Origin: Peronospora farinosa | Lineage: Eukaryota > Oomycota > Peronosporomycetes > Peronosporales > Peronosporaceae | Direction: 5' to 3' | DNA length: 64,000 bases | Assembly (NCBI GenBank): GCA_947646735.1 | Contig: CANTFK010000990.1 | Coordinates: forward strand, 124,001 to 188,000 | Shown here: piece by piece, positions 46,246 through 57,600 of the stretch | Position numbering within the stretch: the first letter of the stretch is position 1 | Layout: each line of letters opens with the position of its first letter | Made by a program: the position numbers and the translations under genes | Notes under the pieces: generated by a model | Told to the model about the DNA's origin: nothing | Database searches by the model: none | The model's input: only the letters and a program-made list of their open reading frames with translations

Positions 46246-47205
46246 TCAATGGAGACCGCAGAGGCTTAGATCGGAATTGAGACCACCATGAATTTCCTTG
46301 TTTTTGAGTTTCGTGCGTCGAGTGAGGAACGCATCAAAGCCGTCCATTTTCTGCAAGTCCTCCTTAGTCATGGGATTACCTTCCAGATTCATTACTTGGA
46401 CAGCAGAGTCCTCTCCAAGCAGATCAGCAGCAATAGACTGTACCTTTGCACCTGCTGATTGACCGACCAGTGTATTCCTACGTGCTGATAACATCTTGAG
46501 CTTGACACATCTTGCCAAAGCAGCTGGTAGCTCTGTCAAGTTGTTGCCGTCCAGAATAAGCTCCTGCAGCTCGTGCATCTCCCCCAAATGTGCTGGTAAA
46601 CTCTCCAACCTATTCTCCGATAAATCTAGTTCTTGTAATTGCGTCAGTGCGAGCACACTGCAAGGAACAGTCGATAATCTGTTGTTTTTCACTGACAGCT
46701 TGATCAAATTGGGTGGTAGCACGTTCGGAATGTCCTCGAGCACATTGCCATCAAGCACTAGCTAAGAATTTTTTCACACAATATATTTCATGTGTCAATA
46801 ATAATAATTATTGTCATATTCTATAAAATAATAAACGTACGAAATAATATCAACAATAATTAGTGTATACAATTGCGAATCTCGTACCGTCGTGAGCCCT
46901 GTGAGCGCCGACAAGTCCGGCAGTGTCTCCAAAATATTAGACGACACCTTGAGCGTCTTTAGCTTCTTAAGTACGTTCAATTGCGACGGCAAGTGACTCA
47001 AGTGATTACCAGTGAGGTCCAATATCCGCAGCATTGACAATTCCAATACTTCTTCTGGTAGCTTTTTCAGCTTACTATTGGGCAACGCCAGCACACCCGT
47101 CATCTTTGCTGTTTTCATCTTCTGTTGCTGAATGCTACGGTTGTTTTTTGGCTTGCTCTTGGCCTGAGCGTGGGCTTCACGTGCCTTCGTCGCCGTGTTC
47201 CCCAT
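46246..47205 (-). CDS. LRRC57-like leucine-rich repeat protein
   Basis: There are two exons, 47205-46888 and 46761-46246, with a 126 bp GT-AG intron in phase, giving 277 residues. The start MGNTATKAREAHAQAKS resembles LRRC57 and has a Gly2 context suitable for N-myristoylation, hinting at membrane attachment. About eight leucine-rich repeats follow (LRILDLTGNHLSHLPSQL, LKTLKVSSNILETLP, LQELDLSENRLESLP, LQELILDGNNLTELP). It is a probable protein-interaction scaffold of unknown role. It is head to head with the SPOUT1-like gene, starts 23 bp apart. Confidence 0.85.
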
Positions 47206-47228
47206 GACTCAATTAGGTATCCACAAAA

Positions 47229-48640
47229 ATGAGACCAATTGGCGAAAAATTATGGGAATCAAAGTACTGTCAGGACCCAAAATATAAAACGCGTTTCGAT
47301 TGGTTAAAACTCGACACGACGTCGTCTCCAGTGAGAAGCACAATGATCAGCAGCGAGTCAAGTGACGAGGAGCTCACGACGCTGTATCAAGCCGCTGTAG
47401 CTGCCATTAAACCCGTCCGGAAGATTAAAATGACCAAGAATGAAACAACGGATACTCTCGCTCCGTCCCTCGATGAATTTACAGGTCAAAAACGCTCTCT
47501 AGAAGCTTCTACAGCTATTTTAAATCCAGACGAAGCCCAGAAACTCAAGCGAGAAGCTCGTAAGAAGCGTAAAGCTCAAGAAAAAGTGTCTCGGGAAGCG
47601 GAAAAGAAGCAGAAAAAACACGAGCAATTGCTTAAGGAACGAGCAAGGAAGGGACGAGCTTATACGCTCAGTCTTGCAATTCCTGGCTCGATTTTGGACA
47701 ATGCACAGACAAAGGAGTTGAAGACGTACTTGGCTGGTCAAGTAGCTCGTGCTGCAGTGATTTTTCAAGTGGATGAGGTTATTGTCTTTGATGATCAATT
47801 GGGTGATAATGTGAGCACGGGGGCAGTCAAGAAACGGGCCCATGACTGTCATGTCTTTATGGCGCGCATTTTGCAGTATCTGGAGACGCCACAGTATTTA
47901 AGACGTGCATTGTTCCCAATGCACTCGGACTTGAGCTGTGCAGGGTTATTAAATCCATTGGATTGTCCACATCACTTGCGTGCACAAGAGTGGAGTGTGT
48001 ACCGTGAAGGTGTGGTTACGGACCGACCACTGAAGGAGAAAGAAGGCTCGCATGTCTATGTCGGATTGCAGCGTGAAGTTGTGGTGGATAAACGTATTAC
48101 ACCTGGCGTTCGGGTGACTGTAAAGATTGATGAGGCTTCTAAAGAGTTTAAGAAGAAAAGTACGTACTACTGGATGCACAATTTCATGCTGTCCAGAGGC
48201 TAACATTGTGTGTTTGTACAGTGGTCGGTCAGCTTGTGTCGTCTGCTGAACCGCGAGAACAGCTTGGTTTGTACTGGGGCTATACAACACGATTTGCGTC
48301 TTCGTTGAGCGACGTTTGGACCACCTGTCCCTTTCCGGAAGGGTACGATCTCAAGATAGGCACATCCGAGCGTGGTAATGTATCGATCGATGACGCAGAC
48401 TTCTCCATGCCGAAATTTCGACACGCACTTATTGTCTTTGGCGGTGTGGCTGGTATTGAGGAGTGTGTGGACGCTGACGAGAAGCTTCCTGTAAGCGGTG
48501 AAGACTCGCACACGCTATTTGACATGTGGGTAAACACGTGTCCTGAGCAGGGAAGTCGCACCATTCGTTCAGAGGAAGCTTTGCTGATCTCCCTTGCTGC
48601 CCTTCGGCCGCACGTCATTCGTGGTGGACGAGCACAATAG
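47229..48640 (+). CDS. SPOUT1/C9orf114-like RNA methyltransferase
   Basis: Exons 47229-48159 and 48222-48640 around a 62 bp GT-AG intron keep the phase and give about 449 residues. After a Ser/Lys-rich N-terminus with a basic coiled stretch, the conserved domain runs from YTLSLAIPGSILDNAQTKEL through VDEVIVFDD and FMARILQYLETPQYLRR to the C-terminal knot region (LGLYWGYTTRFASSL, then LIVFGGVAGIEE). These match the SPOUT1 (CENP-32) family of SAM-dependent methyltransferases, reported to modify RNA and to associate with spindle poles. A later in-frame ATG at 47342 is an alternative start that would leave a larger shared promoter. Confidence 0.9.
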
Positions 48641-50111
48641 ATGATAATTCTCCACGGTCGATTAGCAGAAATAATACAAGTGCGATTCTTGCCACAGTAG
48701 CACAACTCCTTGCACACAGGGCAATCACTATTGAAGATGCAATCGCCATGCTTTTCAAGAGTATCAATGGCTGTGTCGGCATGCTCGTCATATAAATTGC
48801 ACAACATGATGTTCTTCACAGCAGCAAAGGACAAACACTTGAACAAAAAGTTCGGCTGTTTTACTCGGTAAAGAATGTCGATGAGACGTTCTCCCAAAGC
48901 GTGATACCTACTACATTTTACTTCTGTTGGTGGCAAAGACGCTTAATGGTTGGGACGTACCCGGAATGAAGCGAGGTAACGATTCTTTTAAAGCAAATTG
49001 TTGTGATATTTCCTCTATAAGTCAATTGTCCGACGTGAACTATAGGTAACGCTACCTTGAGGGTGACGCATATCGCGTGTTTGAAAGAACTCGGACTTGT
49101 CCGTATCAAGAAAAAGGAATTGCCAAATACAAGGGTCTTTTGCAGTCAAAAGGAGTTTGAAGTCCCATAGCTGGGTACTGTAAATTGATGTGCCGTTTAT
49201 TGTGCACAAGAAACGAGGATGCCTGCATCCAATTTAGATTCTCCACGAAATATTGAGATCTCGTAAATGGCATCGCCAGCTCTAGACTTACGGATGAATA
49301 GATTTCTCTTGCTGCGAGACCGAGCAAAAGCGACGACCAAGTTGAAAGATTTCATGATGGGAAGGTAGTTGAGTTGATGTAGCAAATTGGAAAATGAAGA
49401 GCCTTGTAGCTAGAACAGTTTTTTGCTCGATGGTGGCGATTATCCTCCGTCAATTTAGTCGGTAAGAGCGCAGTCTAGTGAATTGATTGCGAGATACACA
49501 AACTTGTCGGTGTTAATGCGCAAGAATACTTTATACAAAAGATCATTGTACGTTTGGAGCACAATCAATGTCAGTTATGCTTCCTGAATGTGTCGCAGTG
49601 ATCAACCAATTAAGTTACTCCAAGGAGCTGTTTGAAAAGAGTGCAACCTTGCATAGTGTTAAATGCACTTCTTTAGCACCATGGAACTCGTAACAAGTAT
49701 TTTGCGGTGTAGCTATTACCCTTTCATAGATATTGGTAACGTGCTGCCTAACATGACGCTTACCAGCACTGGAAAGGGTCTTCCTACTGTCAAAGTTTGA
49801 CATTATAACCAGGATTTGAGGAAAATGTGTGACACAATGGTAGAACTCGGCCTAGCATGTACACGACAATGAGGCGTCGATGGAGTTCATCCGACTTGTA
49901 GTATAGTTGTGTGGAGTATTATGCAAAGAAACAAGTCCTACTCAAGAATGGGTACAAATGTCCCTTTTTCAGATGTTTACGTAAACTCGTTGATTACTGA
50001 ATGGACGTTCGTCATTTATATTATTTCTGTAGCCATGCTTTGTGTACCACTGTTTTGGTACATCTTATTTTATGTGTCAATTGGGTCACACGAACGATAC
50101 ACTTACCACAC
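48641..50111. other. intergenic with possible decayed coding sequence
   Basis: A minus frame (48280-48936) overlaps the antisense of the SPOUT1-like gene. Its unique part (48641-48936) has a Cys cluster (CPVCKELCYCGKNRTC) recalling zinc-finger proteins, but it is not assignable. Minus frames at 49006-49385 alternate in phase with coherent protein-like pieces, which suggests a decayed gene. Nothing intact is recognised. Confidence 0.3.
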
Positions 50112-51614
50112 ATGGAGGAGACACTACGGCTGCAGTTTGGTACGGCTGCAACAACAATTGGTACGCAATGGTTAGCATTGCAAGAGTCCAATGGAGTTAG
50201 AAAGATGCCGCACGTGTTGTCATTTGAGGCCAAAGGTCGTGTCCAAAGACCAAATCGAGCAGCTTCGAAGCAGCGAGAAGGCCATACGACGTGGTAGGAC
50301 CAATTAAAGTCATTACCATTATGGGTACATAATAGCTTGTGTTTTGCTAATTACATTGTTGTAAATTATATTTGACCAATCAGGGATGAAGGTGTACAAG
50401 TTTATAACCAATCGGGAGCTGAGCCAATAGTTAATGATGGACTCTGGAGCTGGGGAAGACTTGAGGAGCATAACCTCGTGGAAGTGGATGAATTTCGTCA
50501 ACACATGCTTTTGCATAATTTCTATGAAGGTCATGCAGTTTCTAATGGAGGAAATATTGGCAACGCAACGTTAGAAAAGGCAGAAGATCGTGTGCGGACG
50601 GTGTTGGAGGCTTGTGACCAGTTGAAAATGGTGCAGGGTCTTGTAGATATGAACTCATCGTGGGGAGGTCTGGCTCATGAGATCATGACGTACGTTGCAG
50701 AAGAGTGTCCGGGTGTATTGACTGTGATTGTGGGCAACGATTGGAGCTATCCGATGGTCACTGACGACAATGATTCACTCTTTCGAGCTGCACCGATTGT
50801 GCGAGACCGAACGAAGGTTGAGGCGAGAAAGCGCGTGAACGTGGCATCGTCTATGGCATTGATGTCTGAAGTATCACATCTGATGGTACCTGTAGCAATG
50901 ACGTCAAGTTCCTTGCCAAGTACAAGATTTACGCAGCTCAGTTTCGACCGATCGAGCTGTGCTGACGTTGGAACTATTGTCGCTACGGCATTGGAGCAGT
51001 CGATATCAATCCACCGAGGCCGATCTGTGTATGAGATAATGGAAGGGTTTCACCCCAGCATGAAAGTTGTAGAGGTGTGTGCATCGTTCCCGCACACGAC
51101 TGATCCAACAACACTGCTTCAGAGTATCAGTGATGACGTCACCAATGAAGTGCGTTGCAACGAATCGATGAAAGAAGATCCGTTTGATAGCTGTTCACTC
51201 CTTCCTTCCATTCAACAGCGTTCTGGACATCCAGTGCACGAAGACAACACCAACAAGACGTACTACCGACGTCTCCACTTCCGCGGCGCATTTACGGGCT
51301 ATCCGTCTCTACGCTCCACCGTCGACACTTATCGTATTTCAACCCGCGACATTGCATTACATTGGTCCGACACTTCACCTCTCACGCTGCCGTCAACATA
51401 TCGTCTCGAGATGATGCAAAACTCGTCTGTCGATGCGATTTCTCAACTCGTACTTTCCAGTCGAACAGGAATCTGGATGCGTACAATTGCCCAACTTGCA
51501 GCCAAGAGTGACAAGCGTACGTTGTTTGAGTTTACACGTGCTGGAATGAATCCTGATGCTCTCAAAGAATTAGAAGCGACATTAGCAGGGATGGGCGATG
51601 CGTACTTTACTTAA
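50112..51614 (+). CDS. Misato (MSTO1/DML1) homologue
   Basis: Exons 50112-50293 and 50384-51614 around a 90 bp intron (GTAGGA...CAATCAG) give about 470 residues in phase. The N-terminus LRLQFGTAATTIGTQWLALQ fits the Misato segment II region. VQGLVDMNSSWGGLAHEIMTY matches its tubulin-like nucleotide-binding half. The family has FtsZ/tubulin relatedness and acts in mitochondrial fusion, distribution and inheritance. The C-terminal half (YRRLHFRGAFTGYP) is as in other members. Chance of misidentification is low. Confidence 0.82.
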
Positions 51615-51800
51615 TAAGGCAGGCGGCATACGAAGCAGCAACATGGGTACAGAAGGTGTATCCACAATCCAAAAATCCCCTTTCTTAAATAGCGTCTAAT
51701 CGCACTTTGTACGCGTATGTATACTTAATAATATCTGACAGGCAATGTAATTAAGTTTTAGAAGAGCTAAAATAGAGGCTCAAAACCAAAGGGGAAGAGT

Positions 51801-54003
51801 ATGCGTAGCTCATGTATCTTGGACAAGTCACTGGTTGTGGCGTTGGCTGTGGCCACGTTATCGGCCTCAATCGATAGTTTTTCACTGCCAGGTGTACAAA
51901 TGACAACGTACACCAAGGGTGAGACACTGCCTCTCTTTGTCAATAGTCTCAAGTCATCCGAAACTTTGCTACCTCTTGATTACTATAAGTTGCCATTTTG
52001 TCAGGTAAAGTAGAAAAATGGATACTTTTTCATGTAGGGTTAGGTACGTTTTGAATACATACTTTCAAATTTCGTTTCTAATTCAAGTTTCTATTTAACA
52101 TGTAGCCGGATAAAATTGAGTACAAATCAGAGAATTTGGGCGAGTATTTGACGGCAAATCGCATTCAAAATTCGCCGTACGAGATCAAGTTTCTGGAAAA
52201 TCAAGAGTGTGCAGTGCTATGTAAACAAGAGTATGGAGAAGAGGATATTAAGGTGTGGGGGGACAAGATCAAAGACTCGTACACGATCAATTGGATCCTG
52301 GACAATCTCCCGGCCACGTCCGTGTCGCTGGATGGTGGTATGATGGTGGGCTTTCCATTGGGAAGCTTTAATCCGGAAGTGGACGTGATACCGCAGCTTC
52401 ATAATCACGTGAAGATCCTCATTGGCTACAACAATAACCCGTTGGGCACTGAGGATTTTTCAGAGGACAAAGGTCGCATCGTGGACTTTAGGGTCATTCC
52501 ATACAGTTTTGAGTATGCAGCCCACCAGATTGACGAGAAAACCAATCGGATGAAGACGTGCGAGCATGCGTCTGACCTCAAAAACCACTTGTACGTGCAC
52601 CAGAACAAAGACGGCAAAATGCCTGTAATCTGGACCTATAGTGTGGAATGGTTATTGGACAATGAACACGACTGGCGCACGCGGTGGGACGTCTATTTTA
52701 ACACTGGGTCGGGTGGCAATGACGTGCACTGGTTCTCCATCATTAATGCTCTTGTCATCGTGCTCTTCCTCAGTGGAATGGTGGGCATGATTCTCATGCG
52801 CAGCCTTCATCGTGACATCAGTCGCTACAACCGTGTGCCAACAGAGGAAGAGCGTGCTGAGGAACGAGAAGAATCTGGCTGGAAGCTTGTGCACGCTGAT
52901 GTGTTCCGTCCACCGTCGAAGCACCCTATGCTCTTTTGTGTTATGGTGGGCACGGGCTGCCAGCTGCTTGGCATGGCGCTCGTTACGCTCTCCTTCGCTG
53001 CCGTGGGTGTTTTGGCACCTTCGAACCGTGGTAAGCTCGTGATTGCACTGCTGGTGTGCTTTGTGTTGCTGGGAATGCTGGCGGGTTTCACCTCGGCTCG
53101 GACGTACAAAATGTTCAAGGGCAAGCGCTGGCAGATGTGTACAGTGCTTACGGCTATGCTATTTCCGGGTATCATGTTCTCGCTCTTCTTCTTGCTGAAC
53201 CTTTTCGTGTGGGGCGCTGGTTCGGACGCCGCTGTGCCATTCGGCTCTATTCTACTGGTCTTTTTCCTCTGGACTGGCATTTCCGTACCGCTTGTGTTCG
53301 CAGGAGCTTACTTTGGCTTTAGGTAAGTTGCCTTGCTTTGTTTGAAACATGTTGAGCGATGACAGGGTTGCTAACGGTGCTGATCAATTATTGTGCTGGT
53401 ACAGGATGGCACCTGCTACGTTTCCCGTGGCAACGAGCAACATCCCTCGTCCTATACCTCCTCAGCCGTGGTACATGACACACATGATGGGAGCAGCGGT
53501 GGGTGGCGTGCTCCCATTCGGTGCGATCTTCGTAGAGCTTTTCTTCGTACTGTCATCTCTCTGGACGGACAAATACTACTACGTATTTGGCTTCCTGCTG
53601 CTGGCTTTCCTTATCCTTATCAACACGTGCGCCGTGGTCACCATTGTGCTCACTTACTTCCAGCTGCTTGCCGAAGATTACAATTGGTACGTTTAAACTG
53701 GTTTAAGTAGTACTGACTCGGTGTCTCTTTTGCAGTAGCTAAAGTATGAATGGCGGTTGTTTTGATGTACACAGGTGGTGGCGTTCCTTCTTTGTGTCAG
53801 GCGCTTGTGGTGGCTATATGTTTCTCTACTCGACGTATTACTTTTGGACACGTCTGGACGTGGAAAATCTCATTGGCGCCATGCTCTACTTTGGTTATAT
53901 GGCTGTTGCATCTGGTGCACTGTCACTGATGACGGGAGCCGTTGGTGCTGGTGCTTCACTGTGGTTCACGCGCAAAATCTACGCGTCCATTAAGGTCGAC
54001 TAG
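51801..54003 (+). CDS. transmembrane 9 superfamily protein (TM9SF2/4, nonaspanin)
   Basis: There are four exons: 51801-52004, 52106-53322, 53405-53686 and 53775-54003. All have GT-AG introns (101, 82 and 88 bp) and keep the phase. The total is about 643 residues, the family's length. A signal peptide (residues 1-26) is followed by the conserved YKGETLPLFVN and PLDYYKLPFC luminal region. Nine membrane segments follow, with the family signatures NIPRPIPPQPWYM, LPFGAIFVELFFVLSSLW, YNWWWRSFFVSG and the C-terminal FTRKIYASIKVD. The KxD tail matches the retention motif of these Golgi/endosomal proteins, which act in sorting and adhesion. Confidence 0.95.
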
Positions 54004-54260
54004 AGCAAGTGAAGACAGGAGGTAAGTATACGTAGTATACAGCCAAAAACGCCGCTCGCCTTTTCTGCTTGCCGTGCCCGAAGACGAGTGGACGAGACAT
54101 GATAAATACACTCGTTTACTACTGATTACGACGACGACGTGGACATGGCGACGGATTACTTTTCATGTTGCTGGTTTTATTACTTGTGATGATTGTCGTT
54201 GCATTGTCAAAGTGCTTGGCACCGATTTCTTGTATTGTTGAAAAATGAGGGATTCTCAAT

Positions 54261-54405
54261 CAAGTCTTGACATGATGGATAATATCCATCATGTCTTTGT
54301 GTATCCATTGGATACACAAAGACTTGGTGGTGGTGGTGAGTCACCTATAGCCAAGATCAGATGTCTCACCATCTGATCTTCTAGCAGGTATACAGTATAC
54401 TGTAT
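54261..54405. repeat. cluster of perfect short palindromes
   Basis: Four inverted repeats are packed in 145 bp. GACATGATGGAT/ATCCATCATGTC (54269-54295) has 12 bp arms. GTCTTTGTGTATCCA/TGGATACACAAAGAC (54293-54323) has 15 bp arms and a one-base centre. AAGATCAGATG/CATCTGATCTT (54353-54380) has 11 bp arms. ATACAGTATACTGTAT (54390-54405) is a 16 bp perfect palindrome. A further CAAGTCTT/AAGACTTG pair brackets the first two. Confidence 0.9.
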
Positions 54406-54495
54406 CTACTACTGTATATGCCCGCATAAAAAACCTCAACTTTGCCGACAACTCGAATTACCCATTTTTGTTTTTAGATAAGGAGCTCTCGTCAA

Positions 54496-54564
54496 CCCTC
54501 CCTCCCCCACCCATCCGTCAGGTTTTTCCAAGGTTTTTTATTCCCCACCCCCTCCCGCCCTCCC
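54496..54564 (-). promoter_or_regulatory. two G-quadruplex-type motifs upstream of myosin
   Basis: CCCTCCCTCCCCCACCC (54496-54512) and C4AC5TC3GC3TC3 (54543-54564) give, on the minus strand, four or more G3+ runs with one-base loops. They lie 60-130 bp before the myosin ATG. Formation and regulatory role are inferred, not shown. Confidence 0.6.
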
Positions 54565-54625
54565 ATTGTGCATCCCACAAGACGACGATAACGCAGTGGG
54601 CGTTCATCTTCCTCTTCCTCTCATC

Positions 54626-57600
54626 ATGCAACGACGTAATGGTGGCACTCGAAAAGAGCGTCTATTACGTGCCAAAATGAAGAAGAAAATGACGGATGAT
54701 ACAGATTCCCATGCTCTTGTAAACACCTTTGAAGATATGCTTCAAATGTCGGATCTATCCGAACTGTCTTTATTGACAAATCTTACGAAACGATACGAAA
54801 ATCAACTGATATATACGTATGTCGGGTCTATTCTTGTTGCTATTAACCCATACAAAACCCTAGATACAATCTATACGGAAGATAAAATGACGGAATATTA
54901 TGGGAAAACCATGGGAATGTTACCTCCTCATGTCTTTGCCTTAGCTGATCATGCGTATACACAATTAATTCAAGGTGGAGCTTTAGATCCAGCCAATCAA
55001 AGTATAATTATCAGTGGAGAAAGTGGCGCCGGGAAAACCGAAACAACGAAAATCATCATGCAATACTTAGCACGTGCCACAAGTTACCGGAAACCAGATG
55101 GTGAAACGTCTGCCATCAATGAGGCAACTTCAACTTCAACTTCAACTTCAACCACGAGTAATCCAAATACTATCATCTCGGGCGCTTTAGGGAAACTTGA
55201 AGAACGGGTACTGGATAGTAATCCATTATTGGAATCTTTTGGCAATGCCAAGACATTACGTAATGATAATTCCAGTCGCTTTGGCAAATTCATTGAAATT
55301 CAATTCAATCATCATGGCAAAATCATCGGGGCCCAAATTCTAAACTTTTTATTGGAAAAAACACGCATTGTGTCCCAGAGTTTAGGCGAACGCAATTATC
55401 ATATTTTTTATCAATTATTAGCAGGAGCCGATGAGGCGTTACGTGAACGGTTGCACTTGCAAACACCTCAAGAGTATGAATATTTACGAAAAAGTGACTG
55501 TTTTCATATTCATTCCTGTGACGATGCCACCGAATTTGCCACAACGAAACGATGTATGGAAACAATTGGAATTACACACGATCGACAGGAAATGGTATTT
55601 GAATTATTAGCCGCAGTTTTATTAATTGGGAATTTAAATTTTGCCATGGAAAATGACACTTGTGTCAGTGTTGAGGATGAATCCGTGAATGGAATGAAAC
55701 TTGTCGCGTCTTTTCTAAAAGTAAGTGAAGATGCACTTTCCAAGGTACTACTGACGCGTCAACTGTATGTGGGAGGCAAAGTTATTGTACAGGAGCAGAA
55801 TCTAGAACAGGTTCGAGATAAACGAGATGCACTTGCAAAAGGCATTTACTCGTCACTGTTTCTATGGCTCGTTTCAGAGCTGAATCGGACCATCTCACGG
55901 AATCAGGACAAATGGGGTTTTATTGGGGTACTGGATATCTATGGCTTTGAAAAGTTTGAGTGGAATACGTTTGAACAATTGTGTATCAATTATGCTAATG
56001 AGAAGCTCCAACGACATTTTAATCAACACATGCTAGAAGTTGAACAGAATGATTATGCCAAGGAGGGAATTGACTGGAAACACATTGATTTTGAAGATAA
56101 TCAAGAGTGCTTGGATCTAATTGAGAGTAAAGTAAACGGTAAACCAGGCATTTTCATCTCACTGGACGACAATTGGCGACTTAAGGGAGAAGAAGCAAAC
56201 AAGAAGTTTGTGTCAAATTTGCACAATTCCTTTGGTCGGACGTCGAATGGACACTTGAGCGGTAAGAATAAGTTTTACGTACACCCGAAGATGGACGCAG
56301 ACTTGCACTTTGGTATCAAGCATTACGCCGGTGAGGTCATCTACGACGCAAGCGGTTTCAATGACAAAAATAACGAGACATTAAATGACGACATGAAAGA
56401 GCTCATCCGGCAATCTAAGAGTGACTGGCTGCGTGGAATCTTCGATCTTAACATGCAGTCAATCGAGGCTATCCTTGGCAACAAGCCACAACAGCAGCAC
56501 TCCATTTCTCGTCGCCCGAGCGAGATCAAGGGAAAGAGTATGCACCAGCAGGGGAACAAGTCACGTAATATTCGAGAAGTGTCTGTTAGCGCTCAGTTCC
56601 GGTATCAGCTGCAAGAGCTCATGAACAAGATTTCGCTGGCGAATCCTCGGTATGTGCGGTGCATAAAACCGAACGAGTACAAGCGTCCAAATGAGCTTCA
56701 TGCTGCGGATTGCGCGCGTCAGTTGAAATACTCTGGTATGATGGAAGCGATTCAGATCCGCCAGCGCGGTTTTGCTCTTCGCGAAGACCACGATGTTTTT
56801 TTTTACGATTACCAATCGCTTGCGCCTGATGCTCAGAACATCAAGGAGCTCGTTGAGGAGATTTCGTCTATGTTGGGTGCGGGCAAGGAAGAGTGGCAGT
56901 TGGGCAAAACGAAGGTGTTCCTGAAGAGAGCCATGGCCTTTAAGTTGCGAAAACTTGAAATGCTGCGGTGCAAATCTGCTGCTCGTGCCATTCAGAAATG
57001 GGTCCGCAACATGGCGAGAACGGAAGCTGCTGTCAGAATACAAACGAAAGCCCGTCAGTTCGTCGCGAAGAAGCAGCTGCAACGACTTCGTCGCAGTGCG
57101 TACCGTGTGATGGGTATTTTCCGGATACGTGTAGCTGTGAGTAAGTACCAGCGTATGCGTGCTGAATACCGCATGCGAAACGAAAAGGCAGTGATCGTAC
57201 AGAAAATTGCGCGCGGGTATCTAGTCCGCAAGCGCGATTTGCTTCATCCATTTGGCGAAATGGGTCCGAAGGAGCTGGATGTAAAAATCGCCGAGTTGGA
57301 AGAGGCTATTGAAGATGCTGCGGTCAGCAAACAGTTTGAGCTGTGTGCCAATTTGCAACTAGAGCTTGAGAAGGTCGTCGAGGCCCGAAAGAAGGTTCGC
57401 ACTGCGAAGGAAATTGATGCAGAAATCAAGAAATTGAACGAGGATATGGAAGAAGCTGCAATGTCGAAGCAGTTTGGTTTGTGTGCGGAGCTTCAAAAGC
57501 AACTTGAGATGCTGCAAGAAGCCCGGACGCACGTGAAGGAAGATTTGAATGAGCTAGAACCGGAGGAACTTGATGAGCGTATTCGTAAAATGGAAACTAT

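Larger units (their letters stand above)
54004..54625. other. intergenic with palindrome cluster and C-rich promoter
   Basis: Between the TM9SF stop and the myosin start. It contains the palindrome cluster (54261-54405) and two C-rich runs (54496-54564), listed separately. The ATG used for the myosin gene is at 54626. Confidence 0.6.

Noticed and set aside
47520..48290. Minus-strand ORFs antisense to the SPOUT1-like gene
   Set aside because: They overlap well-supported coding sequence and have no domain.
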